DNA of 64,000 bases, taken from assembly GCF_016641735.1 (NCBI RefSeq), contig NZ_JAEDAO010000001.1:2356001-2420000 (forward strand). Direction: 5' to 3'. The notes under the pieces were generated by a model that made no database searches, had not been told where the DNA came from, and saw nothing but the letters and a program-made list of their open reading frames with translations. Each line of letters starts with the position of its first letter. Position 1 is the first letter of the stretch. The translations under genes and the position numbers were made by a program. Shown one piece after another: positions 9,930-18,991 of the stretch. The stretch comes from Ramlibacter algicola (GTDB taxonomy: Bacteria; Pseudomonadota; Gammaproteobacteria; Burkholderiales; Burkholderiaceae_C).

Positions 9930-11030
9930 GTGCCCTCGGTCCGTGAGGCGTACGACGCGGAGCTCCAGTCCCGCGGGTACGCCAGCGACCCCGCGCAGCT
10001 GCGCGCGGTGGAAGCGCTGGAGCGCTGCGCGCAGGACTGGGCGCAGTACAAGGACAAGCGCTCCAACAGCTTCAAGAAGCTGATCAACCATCCCGACATC
10101 CCGCGCGGCGTCTACATGTACGGCGGGGTGGGGCGCGGCAAGAGCTTCCTGATGGATTGCTTCTTCCAGGCGGTGCCCCTGAAGCGCAAGACGCGGCTGC
10201 ACTTCCACGAGTTCATGCGCGAGGTGCACCGGGAACTGCAGGACCTGCAGGGCACGGTGAACCCGCTGGACAAGCTGGGCGAGCGCATGGCGCAGCGCTT
10301 CAAGCTGGTCTGCTTCGACGAGTTCCACGTCGCCGACATCACGGACGCGATGATCCTGCACCGGCTGCTGCAGTCGCTGTTCGACAACGGCGTGGGCTTC
10401 GTCACCACGTCCAACTTCCATCCCGACGAGCTGTACCCGAACGGGCTGCATCGCGATCGCATCCTGCCCGCGATCGAGCTGCTCAAGGAGAAGCTGGAAG
10501 TCGTCAACGTCGACAACGGCACCGACTACCGCCAGCGCACGCTGGCCGGCGTGCGGATGTACCACTGCCCGCTGGGCCCCGAAGCCGACGCCGCAATGGA
10601 CAAGGCGTTCACCGACCTGGCGGAGTCGCACGACGAGAGTCCCGTGCTCACCATCGAACACCGCGAGATCCGTGCCCGCCGCAAGGCCGGCGGCGTCGTC
10701 TGGTTCGACTTCCGAACGCTGTGCGGCGGCCCGCGCTCGCAGAACGATTACCTGGAGATCGCCACCCAGTTCCACACCGTGCTGCTCTCCGGCGTGCCCT
10801 ACATGCCGGTCAACATGGCGTCGGAAGCGCGGCGGTTCACCTGGCTGGTCGACGTTCTTTACGATCGGCGCGTGAAACTGATCCTCTCCGCGGCGGTCGA
10901 ACCCGAGGCCCTGTACACGGACGGGCCGCTGGCGCACGAGTTTCCGCGCACGGTCTCGCGCCTGCGCGAGATGCAGTCGGCGCAGTACCTGGCGCACGGC
11001 CGCCGCGACGTCGACACCCGCCTGACATGA
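9930..11030 (+). CDS. zapE: Cell-division protein ZapE (AFG1-type ATPase)
   Basis: A 366-aa P-loop ATPase of the AFG1/ZapE family, which associates with the FtsZ ring and, by homology with mitochondrial AFG1, may link to protein quality control. The Walker A GGVGRGKS is at residues 65-72, and the Walker B region reads LVCFDEFHV. The gene starts at a GTG 13 nt after lpdA, an arrangement common in related bacteria. It overlaps the next gene by four bases (ATGA). Confidence 0.93.
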   Translation: MPSVREAYDAELQSRGYASDPAQLRAVEALERCAQDWAQYKDKRSNSFKKLINHPDIPRGVYMYGGVGRGKSFLMDCFFQAVPLKRKTRLHFHEFMREVHRELQDLQGTVNPLDKLGERMAQRFKLVCFDEFHVADITDAMILHRLLQSLFDNGVGFVTTSNFHPDELYPNGLHRDRILPAIELLKEKLEVVNVDNGTDYRQRTLAGVRMYHCPLGPEADAAMDKAFTDLAESHDESPVLTIEHREIRARRKAGGVVWFDFRTLCGGPRSQNDYLEIATQFHTVLLSGVPYMPVNMASEARRFTWLVDVLYDRRVKLILSAAVEPEALYTDGPLAHEFPRTVSRLREMQSAQYLAHGRRDVDTRLT

Positions 11031-11668
11031 AGCCCATCCTCCTGCCCCTCCTGTGGCTCGCCTTCGCCGGCTCCGTCGCTGCGCAGCAACCCGCGCCGGC
11101 AGCAGGCGCCGCATCGTCGCCCGCGGAGCCGTCCGCCGAGCAGCAGGTCGCCGCCGAGCGCGCCCGCATCGGCGCCGAACGCGCGCGGGCGGAACGCGAG
11201 TTCGAAGCCGCGCAGAAGGCCTGCTACCAGAAGTTCGCCGTCACCGGCTGCATCGAGGACGCGCGCGCGAAGCGGCGCGAGGTGCTCGCCGACCTGCGCC
11301 GGCAGGAGGTCGCGCTGAACGACGCCCAGCGCCGCGCGCGCGCCGCCGAGCAGATGCGCGAGCTGGAAGCGCGCCAGGCCGAGCAGGAGCGCAAGGCGCA
11401 GGAGGCCCGGCAGAAGGGCCAGGAGAAGGAAGCCCAGCAGGAGCGGCGGGCGGCCGACAAGGAGGCCAAGCCCTCGCAGGATGCCGAGGCGGCCAGCCGC
11501 CGCGCCAAGACGCCGCGCCAGCCCAAGCCGACGCAGGCGCCCGACGTGGAAGCCAGCCGCGAGCGCTACGACCGCCGGATCGCCGACGCCGAGCAGCACA
11601 AGGCCGAGGTGCACCGCCGCGCCGCTTCGGCCAAGAAGGACGTCAAGCCGCTCCCCGTCCCTCCCTGA
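11027..11668 (+). CDS. Secreted coiled-coil protein of unknown function
   Basis: A 213-aa protein with a Sec signal peptide (MKPILLPLLWLAFAGSVAAQ). A short Ala/Pro linker follows, then long Glu/Arg/Gln/Ala-rich helices (about 40-150) that should form a coiled coil, and a basic C-terminal tail. Two cysteines (KACYQKF and TGCIEDAR) frame a conserved-looking region and may pair in the periplasm. Its ATG overlaps the zapE stop, so it is translationally coupled. No function is recognised; similar proteins occur after zapE in related genera (from memory). Confidence 0.82.
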   Translation: MKPILLPLLWLAFAGSVAAQQPAPAAGAASSPAEPSAEQQVAAERARIGAERARAEREFEAAQKACYQKFAVTGCIEDARAKRREVLADLRRQEVALNDAQRRARAAEQMRELEARQAEQERKAQEARQKGQEKEAQQERRAADKEAKPSQDAEAASRRAKTPRQPKPTQAPDVEASRERYDRRIADAEQHKAEVHRRAASAKKDVKPLPVPP

Positions 11669-11684
11669 AGGACGGGCCCGCCCC

Positions 11685-12446
11685 TTACGCCAGCGGCTCC
11701 AACTTCACGATCACCAGCGACAGGTTGTCGCCGCCCCCACGGCCGCGGGAGCGCGCCTTCTCGATCAGGAACTCGCTCGCTTCGCGCGGCGACAACGACG
11801 AAAGCACCGAGCCGAGCTCGTTGTGGCTGAAGTAGTGCCACACCCCGTCGCTGCACGCCATCAGCACGTCGCCCGGGCGCAACTGCTGCACGTAGTGCAA
11901 CGTCGCCGGCGGCTCGTCCTCGGCGCCCAGGCAGCCCATGAGGATGTTGGACTGCGGGTGCACGTTGGCTTCTTCCTCCGTGATCTGGCCGGCGTCGACC
12001 AGCGTCTGCACGTAGGAATGGTCCAGCGTGCGCTTGACCAGGCTGCCGCCGTGGAAGTAGTAGATGCGCGAATCGCCGGCGTGCACCCAGTGGCAGTCGC
12101 CGCTGGGGTTGATGAGGAACGCGGCGACGGTGCTGTGCGGCTCCTGCTCCGACGAGATGGCCGTCAGCTTGATGACGAGGTGCGCCTCGTCGACGATCTG
12201 CTTGAGCAGGTGTGACGCGTCGTCGTGGTCGGGCGAGTAGCGCTCGAACAGCTGCTTGGCCGTCATCATCACCTGGTCGGACGCCTTGCGGCCGCCGCTG
12301 CGGCCGCCCATGCCGTCGGCGACGACGCCGAGCACGCAGCCGGTGATGCGCGGGTGGCTCAGCAGCGCCACCTGGTCCTGCTGGTATTCGCGGTCACCCT
12401 TGTGGATGCCGGTGGCGGCGGTGAGCCGGTAGCCTTTGGTGGACAT
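11685..12446 (-). CDS. PP2C-family serine/threonine protein phosphatase
   Basis: A 253-aa cytoplasmic PPM/PP2C phosphatase. The metal-binding motifs are complete: VVADGMGGRSGG, HAGDSRIYYF, ACSDGVWHYF and GGDNLSLVIV. By family it removes phosphate from Ser/Thr of proteins phosphorylated by Hanks-type kinases. No partner kinase is in the window. It is divergent from the ydcH-like gene and converges on the coiled-coil protein gene, 16 nt apart. The ATG at 12446 fits the conserved N-terminus. Confidence 0.92.
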   Translation of the reverse strand: MSTKGYRLTAATGIHKGDREYQQDQVALLSHPRITGCVLGVVADGMGGRSGGRKASDQVMMTAKQLFERYSPDHDDASHLLKQIVDEAHLVIKLTAISSEQEPHSTVAAFLINPSGDCHWVHAGDSRIYYFHGGSLVKRTLDHSYVQTLVDAGQITEEEANVHPQSNILMGCLGAEDEPPATLHYVQQLRPGDVLMACSDGVWHYFSHNELGSVLSSLSPREASEFLIEKARSRGRGGGDNLSLVIVKLEPLA

Positions 12447-12497
12447 GTGGATCCTGAAACAGGCGGGTGCGCCGCGTGCGGCGCGCGCCGGAGCACG

Positions 12498-12532
12498 TAT
12501 TATCCCTTCGACCGCAGAGTTCCCTGCGGAGG
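12498..12532 (+). promoter_or_regulatory. Candidate promoter and leader hairpin of the ydcH-like/dinG-like pair
   Basis: A -10-like TATTAT is at 12498-12503. The predicted transcript start near 12510 falls next to a hairpin (CCGCAG, six-base loop, CTGCGG, 12512-12529) whose right arm overlaps the GGAGG ribosome site at 12528-12532. No clear -35 is seen. Confidence 0.4.
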
Positions 12533-12534
12533 CC

Positions 12535-12753
12535 GTGCCAACTAGTGCCGTGGATTCCAACCTGCATTCGCCCGAGCGGCAGCTCATCGAGCTGCGGATG
12601 GAGCACGCCGACCTCGACGCGCTCATCGACCGCGTCGGCAGCGAGTCCCCCGCCGACGAATTGATGCTGCGGCGCCTCAAGAAGCGGCGGCTGCAGCTGC
12701 GCGACCAGATCGCGCGGCTGGAGCAGGTGCTCGACCCCAAAGAACCCGCGTGA
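12535..12753 (+). CDS. YdcH-like DUF465 small protein
   Basis: A short (about 67-72 aa) all-helical protein with the DUF465/YdcH pattern: an acidic first helix (RQLIELRMEHADLDALID), a turn, then a basic second helix containing RLKKRRLQLRDQI. Function is unknown. The start is uncertain. GTG at 12535 follows GGAGG too closely (2 nt), and GTG at 12550 is spaced too far from it; both give the same conserved domain. The stop overlaps the start of the downstream helicase gene (GTGA), so the two are coupled. Confidence 0.8.
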   Translation: MPTSAVDSNLHSPERQLIELRMEHADLDALIDRVGSESPADELMLRRLKKRRLQLRDQIARLEQVLDPKEPA

Positions 12754-14741
12754 CTCCCCTGCAAGAAGCCGTGCACCGCGCGTTCGCGCCCGGCGGTGCA
12801 CTCGCCGGCGCTGCCGAAGCCTTCCTCCCGCGCAGCGGGCAGACCGACATGGCGCTGGCCGTCGCCGCCACCGTGGAGGAGGGCGGCGCGCTGGTCGTCG
12901 AGGCCGGCACCGGCGTCGGCAAGACCTTCGCGTACCTCGTGCCCGCGCTGCTCTCGGGCGAGCGCGTGCTGCTGTCCACCGCCACCAAGACGCTGCAGGA
13001 CCAGCTGTTCGGCCGCGACCTCCCGCGGCTGGTGGAAGCGCTCGGCCTGCCGGTGCGCACCGCGCTGCTCAAGGGCCGCGCCAGCTACCTGTGCCTGCAC
13101 CGCCTCGACCAGGCGCGGCACGACGTGATGGCCGGTGACCGTGCCGTCGCCGCGACGCTGGCGCGCGTCGAGCAGTGGTCGCATGGCACCAAGTCCGGCG
13201 ACCTCGCGGAATTGCCCGGCCTGGACGAACGCTCGCCGGTGATCCCGCTCGTCACGTCGACGCGCGACAACTGCCTCGGCTCGCAGTGCCCGAAGTTCCG
13301 CCAGTGCCACGTCAACCTGGCGCGGCGCGACGCACTGGCCGCCGACGTCGTCGTCATCAACCACCACCTGTTCTTCGCCGACCTCGCGGTGCGCGAGTCC
13401 GGCATGGCCGAACTGCTGCCCACCGTGCGCGTGGCCATCTTCGACGAAGCGCACCAGCTCAATGAGACGGGCGTGCAGTTCCTCGGCGCGCAGCTGGGCA
13501 CGTCGCAGTTGCTCGACTTCACGCGCGACATGCTCGCGGCCGGCCTGCAGCTTGCGCGCGGGCTGGTCGACTGGCAGGGCACCGCGGCGGCCTGCGAACG
13601 CGCGGCGCGCGAGTTGCGGCTCGTCGTCGGTCGCTCCGGGCCGGGCCGCCTGCGCTGGGCCGGCGGGGCACCGGATGGCATCGAGCCCTCGGGGTGGCAG
13701 CAGGCGCTGGACGCCGTGCACGACGCGTGCGCGCAGGCGGCCGAAGCGCTCGCCATGGTCAGCGAGATCGCGCCGGACTTCCCGCGCCTGCAGGAGCGCG
13801 CGCGCCTGCTGGCCGATCGCGCCGAGCGCTTCGCGACGAAGTGCGAGGCCGACTGCGTGCGCTGGCTCGACGTCGGCACGCAGGTGCGGCTGATGGAATC
13901 GCCGCTGGACATCGCGCACACCATGCGCACCCGGCTGCTCAAGGAAGGCGAGGGCGGCCGCGCCTGGGTCTTCACCTCGGCGACGCTGGGCGACGACGCG
14001 CGCCTGTCCTGGTTCACCGAGCCCTGCGGCCTGCAGGAAGCGCAGGTGCTGCGCGTGGGCAGCCCGTTCGACTACCCGCGGCAGGCGGCGCTGTACGTGC
14101 CACGCGACCTGCCCAAGCCGAACGAGCCCACGCACCCACAGGCGGTCGCACGGCTGGCCGCCATCGCGGCGAAGCGCCTGGGTGGCCGGACGATGGTGCT
14201 GACGACGACGCTGCGGTCGCTGCGCGCGATCGGCGACGACCTGCAGCTCCGGTTCCCGGCCGGCGCCGGTCTCGAGATCCTCGTGCAGGGCCAATGGCCC
14301 AAGCGGCGGCTGATCGAGCGGTTCCGAGAAGGCGATTCGCAAGGCGGCGCGGGGTGCGTGCTGGTCGCGTCGGCGTCGTTCTGGGAAGGCGTCGACGTGC
14401 CCGGCGACGCGCTGCAGCTGGTCGTCATCGACAAGCTGCCTTTCCCGCCGCCGAACGACCCCGTGGTGGAAGCGCGCTCACAGCGGCTCGAGGCGCAGGG
14501 CCGCAGCCCGTTCAACGACTATTTCGTGCCGGAGGCGGCGGTGGCCCTGAAGCAGGGGGCGGGTCGCCTGATCCGCCGCGAGAGCGACCGGGGCGCGCTC
14601 GTGGTGTGCGACCCGCGCATGGCGACGATGGGATACGGCCGCCGGCTGCTGGCGGCGCTGCCGCCGATGCGGCGGCTGGAAGGCGCGGATGATTTCGCGG
14701 CGGCGCTGGACGCTTTGCGCGACGCCGCCGCGGTGGACTAG
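12750..14741 (+). CDS. DinG/YoaA-like Fe-S DNA helicase
   Basis: A 663-aa superfamily 2 XPD-type helicase. The Walker A GTGVGKT and the DEAH box (FDEAHQLNE) are present. Four cysteines at C115, C175, C180 and C186 have the spacing of a 4Fe-4S cluster. The C-terminal helicase half has the motif QGAGRLIRRESDRG. By family it unwinds DNA 5'-3' and helps replication forks or damage repair. The GTG start overlaps the upstream stop. No exonuclease domain precedes the Walker A, which favours a YoaA-like over a long DinG-like form. Confidence 0.93.
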   Translation: MTPLQEAVHRAFAPGGALAGAAEAFLPRSGQTDMALAVAATVEEGGALVVEAGTGVGKTFAYLVPALLSGERVLLSTATKTLQDQLFGRDLPRLVEALGLPVRTALLKGRASYLCLHRLDQARHDVMAGDRAVAATLARVEQWSHGTKSGDLAELPGLDERSPVIPLVTSTRDNCLGSQCPKFRQCHVNLARRDALAADVVVINHHLFFADLAVRESGMAELLPTVRVAIFDEAHQLNETGVQFLGAQLGTSQLLDFTRDMLAAGLQLARGLVDWQGTAAACERAARELRLVVGRSGPGRLRWAGGAPDGIEPSGWQQALDAVHDACAQAAEALAMVSEIAPDFPRLQERARLLADRAERFATKCEADCVRWLDVGTQVRLMESPLDIAHTMRTRLLKEGEGGRAWVFTSATLGDDARLSWFTEPCGLQEAQVLRVGSPFDYPRQAALYVPRDLPKPNEPTHPQAVARLAAIAAKRLGGRTMVLTTTLRSLRAIGDDLQLRFPAGAGLEILVQGQWPKRRLIERFREGDSQGGAGCVLVASASFWEGVDVPGDALQLVVIDKLPFPPPNDPVVEARSQRLEAQGRSPFNDYFVPEAAVALKQGAGRLIRRESDRGALVVCDPRMATMGYGRRLLAALPPMRRLEGADDFAAALDALRDAAAVD

Positions 14742-14766
14742 GAGCCTTGCGCGGGCTCCTGGCCGA

Positions 14767-15564
14767 TCACCAGAACTTCCACCAGGCCGACTTCTCCGTC
14801 GGCTTCTCACCGCCGGTGAGGTAGACGCTCTGCGGATAGGTCTTCTCGAGCACGCGGCGCGAATCGTCGCGCAGCTGGGTCATGCCCAGCGCTTCGTACG
14901 ACCGCATCAGGATCGCGAGGGCTTCCTCGCTCGCCGGCACTTCCTGGTAGTCGTTCAGCGCGGCCTGCGCGCGGTTGACCGCCGCCACGTAGGCGCCGCG
15001 GCGGTAGTAGTAGCGGGCCACGTGCACCTCGTACTGCGCCAGCGAGTTGACGATGTACGTCATGCGCGCGCGGGCGTCCGGCGTGTACTTGGACTCGGGG
15101 AAGCGCGTCGACAGTTCCTTGAAGGCCTCGAACGATTCCTTGGCGGCCTTCTGGTCGCGCTCCGACAGGTCCTGGCTGGCGATCCACGCGAGGAGGCCCA
15201 GGTTGTCATTGAAGTTCACGATCCCCTTGAGGTACAGCGCGTAGTCCAGCGCCGGGCTCGCGGGGTGCAGCTTCATGAAGCGGTCCAGCGTCGCGATGGC
15301 CTGGGCCGGCTCCTGCGAGCGGTACTGCGCGTAGGCCTTTTCCAGCTGCGCCTGCTGCGCGAGCGGGGTGCCGGCGGCGCGGCCTTCGAGGCGCTCCAGC
15401 AGCGGGATGGCCTTGTCCCAGGAGTTCGCCGCCAGTTCGTCGCGTGCGTCGGCGTACAGCTTGTTCGGGCTCAGCGCCGCACCCTTCTCGTCGCGCGGCT
15501 CGGAGGAGCAGGCCGCGAGCAGCAGCGCCGCGAGGGCGACGACGGATAATTTGGCACGAAGCAT
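14767..15564 (-). CDS. bamD: Outer-membrane assembly lipoprotein BamD
   Basis: A 265-aa lipoprotein of the BAM complex, which inserts beta-barrel proteins into the outer membrane. A signal peptide with lipobox LAAC puts the lipidated cysteine at C19. The body is built of TPR-like repeats, e.g. NKLYADARDELAANSWDKA, and the stretch AYAQYRSQEPAQAI. Length matches the family. It is divergent from rluD across a 63-nt gap, the usual bamD/rluD arrangement in these bacteria. Confidence 0.95.
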   Translation of the reverse strand: MLRAKLSVVALAALLLAACSSEPRDEKGAALSPNKLYADARDELAANSWDKAIPLLERLEGRAAGTPLAQQAQLEKAYAQYRSQEPAQAIATLDRFMKLHPASPALDYALYLKGIVNFNDNLGLLAWIASQDLSERDQKAAKESFEAFKELSTRFPESKYTPDARARMTYIVNSLAQYEVHVARYYYRRGAYVAAVNRAQAALNDYQEVPASEEALAILMRSYEALGMTQLRDDSRRVLEKTYPQSVYLTGGEKPTEKSAWWKFW

Positions 15565-15627
15565 GAAGCGCAGACCTTCTTGAAACTGGGCCGCACGATT
15601 ATAGGAGCGCCCCCCGAGGGCCTCCCC

Positions 15628-16710
15628 GTGGAGGAACCCGCGGACGACGAGGCGGACACCGCCGCGGCGGGCGAGTCGCGCGAGCTGGTCGTCCAGGCGG
15701 CGCAGCACGGCGAGCGGCTGGACCGCGTGCTCGCGCAGCTGGTGCCCGAGTTTTCGCGCAGCTACCTGCAGCAGCTGGTGGACGACGGCGCCGTGGCCAT
15801 CGACGGCCGTGCCGCGAGCCGTTCCGCGCACCGCGTGCGCGCGGGCAGCGTGCTCACGGTCGAATTGCGGCCGACGCCCCAGAGCCAGTCGTTCCGTCCC
15901 GAGGACATCCCGCTGCAGGTGGTGCACGAGGACGAGCACCTGCTGGTCGTCGACAAGCCGGCCGGCCTGGTCGTGCATCCCGCGCCGGGCAACTGGAGCG
16001 GCACGCTGCTCAATGCGCTGCTCGGGCGCGATGCGACGGCGGCGCAGTTGCCACGCGCGGGCATCGTGCACCGCCTGGACAAGGACACGAGCGGGCTGAT
16101 GGTCGTCGCGCGCACGCGGGCCACCATGGACGCCCTGGTGCGGGCGATCGCCGCGCGCGAGGTCACGCGCCAATACCTGGCGCTCGCCCACCGCGCGTGG
16201 TCCGGGCCGGCGCAGCGCCATGTGGAGGCGCCGATCGGCCGCGACCCGCGCAACCGCCTGCGCATGGCGGTCGTCGATCCCGCGCTGTCGCCCGGCAAGC
16301 CGGCGGCCACGACCTTCGACCTGCTGGACACCAACGAGCAGGGCTGCCTGGTGCGCGCGAGCCTGCACACCGGGCGCACGCACCAGATCCGCGTGCACAT
16401 GGCCCATGTCGGGCATCCGCTGCTGGGCGACGTGCTCTATGGCGGCCGGTGCGAGGCCGGCCTGCAGCGGCAGGCCCTGCACGCGTTCCGGCTGGCCTTC
16501 CGGCACCCCGTGACCGGCGCGCTGCTCGACCTGCGGTCGGCCCTGCCGCCGGACCTGTCCTCGGCCTTGGCCGCCTGGGGGCTGCGTTACAATCAGGACC
16601 CAGCGCCGGCACCTGCCGGCGCGCTCTCCGCGACACCGGCGCCCGCCCCGGGCCACCCCACGGTTGGAGCGCCGCCCGGCGCCCGTTCCAGGAAGACCGC
16701 AAGACGATGA
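15628..16710 (+). CDS. rluD: 23S rRNA pseudouridine synthase RluD
   Basis: A pseudouridine synthase (about 360 aa) that modifies helix 69 of 23S rRNA. An N-terminal S4-type RNA-binding domain ([19 protein letters not shown]) is followed by the catalytic core with the essential aspartate D151 in [10 protein letters not shown], then [12 protein letters not shown]. The GTG at 15628 has GAGGG seven nt upstream; an in-frame TTG at 15580 would add 16 residues. A Pro/Ala-rich tail follows the domain. The stop overlaps the scpB ATG (ATGA). Confidence 0.93.
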   Translation: MEEPADDEADTAAAGESRELVVQAAQHGERLDRVLAQLVPEFSRSYLQQLVDDGAVAIDGRAASRSAHRVRAGSVLTVELRPTPQSQSFRPEDIPLQVVHEDEHLLVVDKPAGLVVHPAPGNWSGTLLNALLGRDATAAQLPRAGIVHRLDKDTSGLMVVARTRATMDALVRAIAAREVTRQYLALAHRAWSGPAQRHVEAPIGRDPRNRLRMAVVDPALSPGKPAATTFDLLDTNEQGCLVRASLHTGRTHQIRVHMAHVGHPLLGDVLYGGRCEAGLQRQALHAFRLAFRHPVTGALLDLRSALPPDLSSALAAWGLRYNQDPAPAPAGALSATPAPAPGHPTVGAPPGARSRKTARR

Positions 16711-17411
16711 TGACCGCGGATGCCAAGCGCGTCCTCGAAACCGCGTTGATCTGCTCGCCGCAGCCTTTGCAGGTGCGTGAACTGCGGGTGCTGTTCAACG
16801 ACGAACTCGGCGCCGACACGATCAAGTCGCTGCTGGACGACCTGCAGGACGACTGGGCGCAGCGCGGCGTGGAGCTGGTGTGCGTCGCGACCGGCTGGCG
16901 TTTCCAGAGCCGCCCCGAGATGCGCGAGTACCTCGATCGCCTGCACCCCGAGAAGCCGCCGAAGTACACGCGCGCCGCGCTCGAGACGCTGGCCATCATC
17001 GCGTACCGGCAGCCCGTGACGCGCGGCGACATGGAAGACATCCGCGGCGTGACCATCAATACGCAGATCCTCAAGCAGCTCGAGGACCGGGGCTGGGTCG
17101 AAGTGATCGGCCATCGCGAAGCGCCCGGCCGCCCCGGCCTGTACGCCACCACCAAGCAGTTCCTCGACGACCTGGGCCTCGCGTCGCTCGACCAGCTGCC
17201 CGCGCTGGAATCGCCTTCGCAGCAGGCGGCCATCTTCGCCGGCCTGGCCGAAGGCGACGGCGACGCCGTGCAGCCGCCGCTGGGGATCGAAGGCGCGACC
17301 GACCCCGAGCCGCCGCAGGCGGTCGAAGCTTCCGACGCCGGCGCCACCGACGAAGCCGCCGACGGCCCGCAACAAGACGACGGCGGCGGTCCCGCGCCGG
17401 CCCTCACCTGA
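16707..17411 (+). CDS. scpB: Chromosome segregation/condensation protein ScpB
   Basis: A 234-aa partner of SMC and ScpA in the bacterial condensin, with two winged-helix domains (e.g. [20 protein letters not shown] and [20 protein letters not shown]). The C-terminal 60 residues are acidic and low-complexity, probably disordered. scpA, often beside scpB, is not next to it here. The start is a double ATG; the first overlaps the rluD stop. An rluB gene follows after 5 nt. Confidence 0.93.
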   Translation: MMTADAKRVLETALICSPQPLQVRELRVLFNDELGADTIKSLLDDLQDDWAQRGVELVCVATGWRFQSRPEMREYLDRLHPEKPPKYTRAALETLAIIAYRQPVTRGDMEDIRGVTINTQILKQLEDRGWVEVIGHREAPGRPGLYATTKQFLDDLGLASLDQLPALESPSQQAAIFAGLAEGDGDAVQPPLGIEGATDPEPPQAVEASDAGATDEAADGPQQDDGGGPAPALT

Positions 17412-17416
17412 CCCCC

Positions 17417-18856
17417 ATGAACGCCAACGAGCTCCACCCGCCGCATCCCGAGCCCGCCGGCGACGATCCCAAGGACAAGCCCGCCGTCGCCGCTCCCCAG
17501 CCTGCGCCTGCGCCCGAGCGCGCGGGGCAGCCGCAGGACGACGGCGACGAGCGCGAGGACGACGAGGATTTCGACGGCGATGACGAGGACGACGACGACG
17601 ACGATCGTCCGCGCCGCGCGCAGGGTCCCGCTGCGCCGCCGGCGGAACCGATCCGCTTCGAGGACGTCGTGTCCGGCCGCTTCGACGCCGAGGAGCAGAG
17701 CCCCGAGGTCACGCTGGCCAAGCGCGTGCTGGCGCCGCAGGCCGATACTCCCAAGCTGCACAAGGTGCTCGCCCAGGCCGGCCTCGGCTCGCGCCTGGAG
17801 ATGGAGCAGCTGATCATGGAAGGGCGGATCTCGGTCAACAACGAGCCCGCCCACGTCGGCCAGCGCATCCAGTGGGGCGACCAGATCAAGGTCAACGGCA
17901 AGCCGATCAGGGTGCGCATCGCGCCGCCGCCGGCGCGCGTCATCGCGTACCACAAGCCCACGGGGGAGGTCGTCACGCACGAGGACCCGCAGAACCGGCC
18001 GACCGTGTTTCGCAAGCTGCCGCGCCTGCCGCAGGGCAAGTGGCAGTCCGTGGGGCGCCTGGACCTCAACACCGAAGGCCTGCTGCTGTTCACCAACAGC
18101 GGCGAGCTCGCCAACCGCCTCATGCATCCGCGCTTCGGCCTGGAGCGCGAGTACGCCGTGCGCGTGCTGGGCGCGCTGTCCAACGAGGAGAAGCAGCGGC
18201 TGCTGGACGGTGTCCAGCTGGAAGACGGCAAGGCGCAGTTCGGCACCATCGAGGATGGCGGCGGCGAGGGTGCCAACGCGTGGTACCGCGTCACCATCTC
18301 CGAGGGCCGCAACCGCGAGGTGCGCCGCCTGATGGAATCGCTGGGCCATGCGGTCAGCCGCCTGATCCGCATCCGCTACGGCGCGGTGGTGCTGCCGCGC
18401 GGCCTCAAGCGCGGCGCGTTCGTCGAGCTGGACGAGCGCGACATCCGTGACCTCACGCAGGCGGCCGGGCTGCATGCGGGCGAGCGCGAACACGGCGGTG
18501 ACGGCGGCGGCAAGTCGCGCAACCGCCGTCGCGGTGGCGGTGGCGGCGGGCCGCGTCCCGACGGTTCCCGCGGTCCCCAGCAGGGGAACAAGGGGCAGGG
18601 CGGCCAGCAGCGCCGCTCCAAGGGGACTGGCGGCGGTGGCGGTGGCGGTGGAAGCCGCGACGGCGGCGGCCAGCCCGATCCGATGAAGACGTCGTTCGGC
18701 TACATCGGCGCCGACAGCTTCATGCGCCAGCGCCAGGGCGGTGGCGGCAACGCCGGCGGCGGCGGCGGGCAGCGTCGTGGCGGCCCGCGCCGCGGTGGCG
18801 GTGGCGGTGGCGGTGGCGGTGGCGGTGGCGGTGGCGGTGGTCGCGGCGGCCGCTGA
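17417..18856 (+). CDS. rluB: 23S rRNA pseudouridine synthase RluB with disordered tails
   Basis: A 479-aa RsuA/RluB-type enzyme. An acidic N-terminal extension (about 1-105, with a run of Asp/Glu) precedes an S4 domain (LHKVLAQAGLGSRLEMEQ) and the catalytic core with D216 in GRLDLNTEGLLL. The last 120 residues are Arg/Gly-rich with several polyglycine runs and should be disordered and RNA-binding. The final glycines are encoded by a perfect hexamer repeat. It forms an rluD-scpB-rluB operon, the usual scpB-rluB pairing. Confidence 0.94.
   Translation: MNANELHPPHPEPAGDDPKDKPAVAAPQPAPAPERAGQPQDDGDEREDDEDFDGDDEDDDDDDRPRRAQGPAAPPAEPIRFEDVVSGRFDAEEQSPEVTLAKRVLAPQADTPKLHKVLAQAGLGSRLEMEQLIMEGRISVNNEPAHVGQRIQWGDQIKVNGKPIRVRIAPPPARVIAYHKPTGEVVTHEDPQNRPTVFRKLPRLPQGKWQSVGRLDLNTEGLLLFTNSGELANRLMHPRFGLEREYAVRVLGALSNEEKQRLLDGVQLEDGKAQFGTIEDGGGEGANAWYRVTISEGRNREVRRLMESLGHAVSRLIRIRYGAVVLPRGLKRGAFVELDERDIRDLTQAAGLHAGEREHGGDGGGKSRNRRRGGGGGGPRPDGSRGPQQGNKGQGGQQRRSKGTGGGGGGGGSRDGGGQPDPMKTSFGYIGADSFMRQRQGGGGNAGGGGGQRRGGPRRGGGGGGGGGGGGGGGGRGGR
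18794..18841 (+). repeat. (GGTGGC) hexanucleotide tandem repeat in rluB
   Basis: Seven consecutive GGTGGC units plus one GGTGGT encode the terminal polyglycine of RluB. Gain or loss of six-base units keeps the frame, so slippage would change only tail length. Confidence 0.9.
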
Positions 18857-18865
18857 GCCAGCCAT

Positions 18866-18905
18866 TCGACGCCGCGCGGCGCGCATCGACGCCGCGGTTT
18901 AAAAT
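18866..18905 (+). promoter_or_regulatory. Candidate ndk promoter with two direct repeats
   Basis: TCGACGCCGCG occurs at 18866-18876 and again at 18886-18896, a 20-bp period (about two helical turns). It sits immediately before a -10-like TAAAAT at 18900-18905. The ndk ATG lies 86 nt further on. The repeats could bind a regulator near the -35; this is inference. Confidence 0.35.
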
Positions 18906-18991
18906 CTAGGGCTTTGCCAGAACTTTCACGCCCGCGCGCAGCCTAACCGGCGCGCCCGGGCTTCTCCCTTTCACAACCAGGAACTCCCAGC

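Noticed and set aside
16163..18886. 907-aa minus-strand frame with Ala/Thr dipeptide repeats
   Set aside because: The repeats are the reverse complement of the rluB glycine microsatellite; rluD, scpB and rluB on the other strand are clear.
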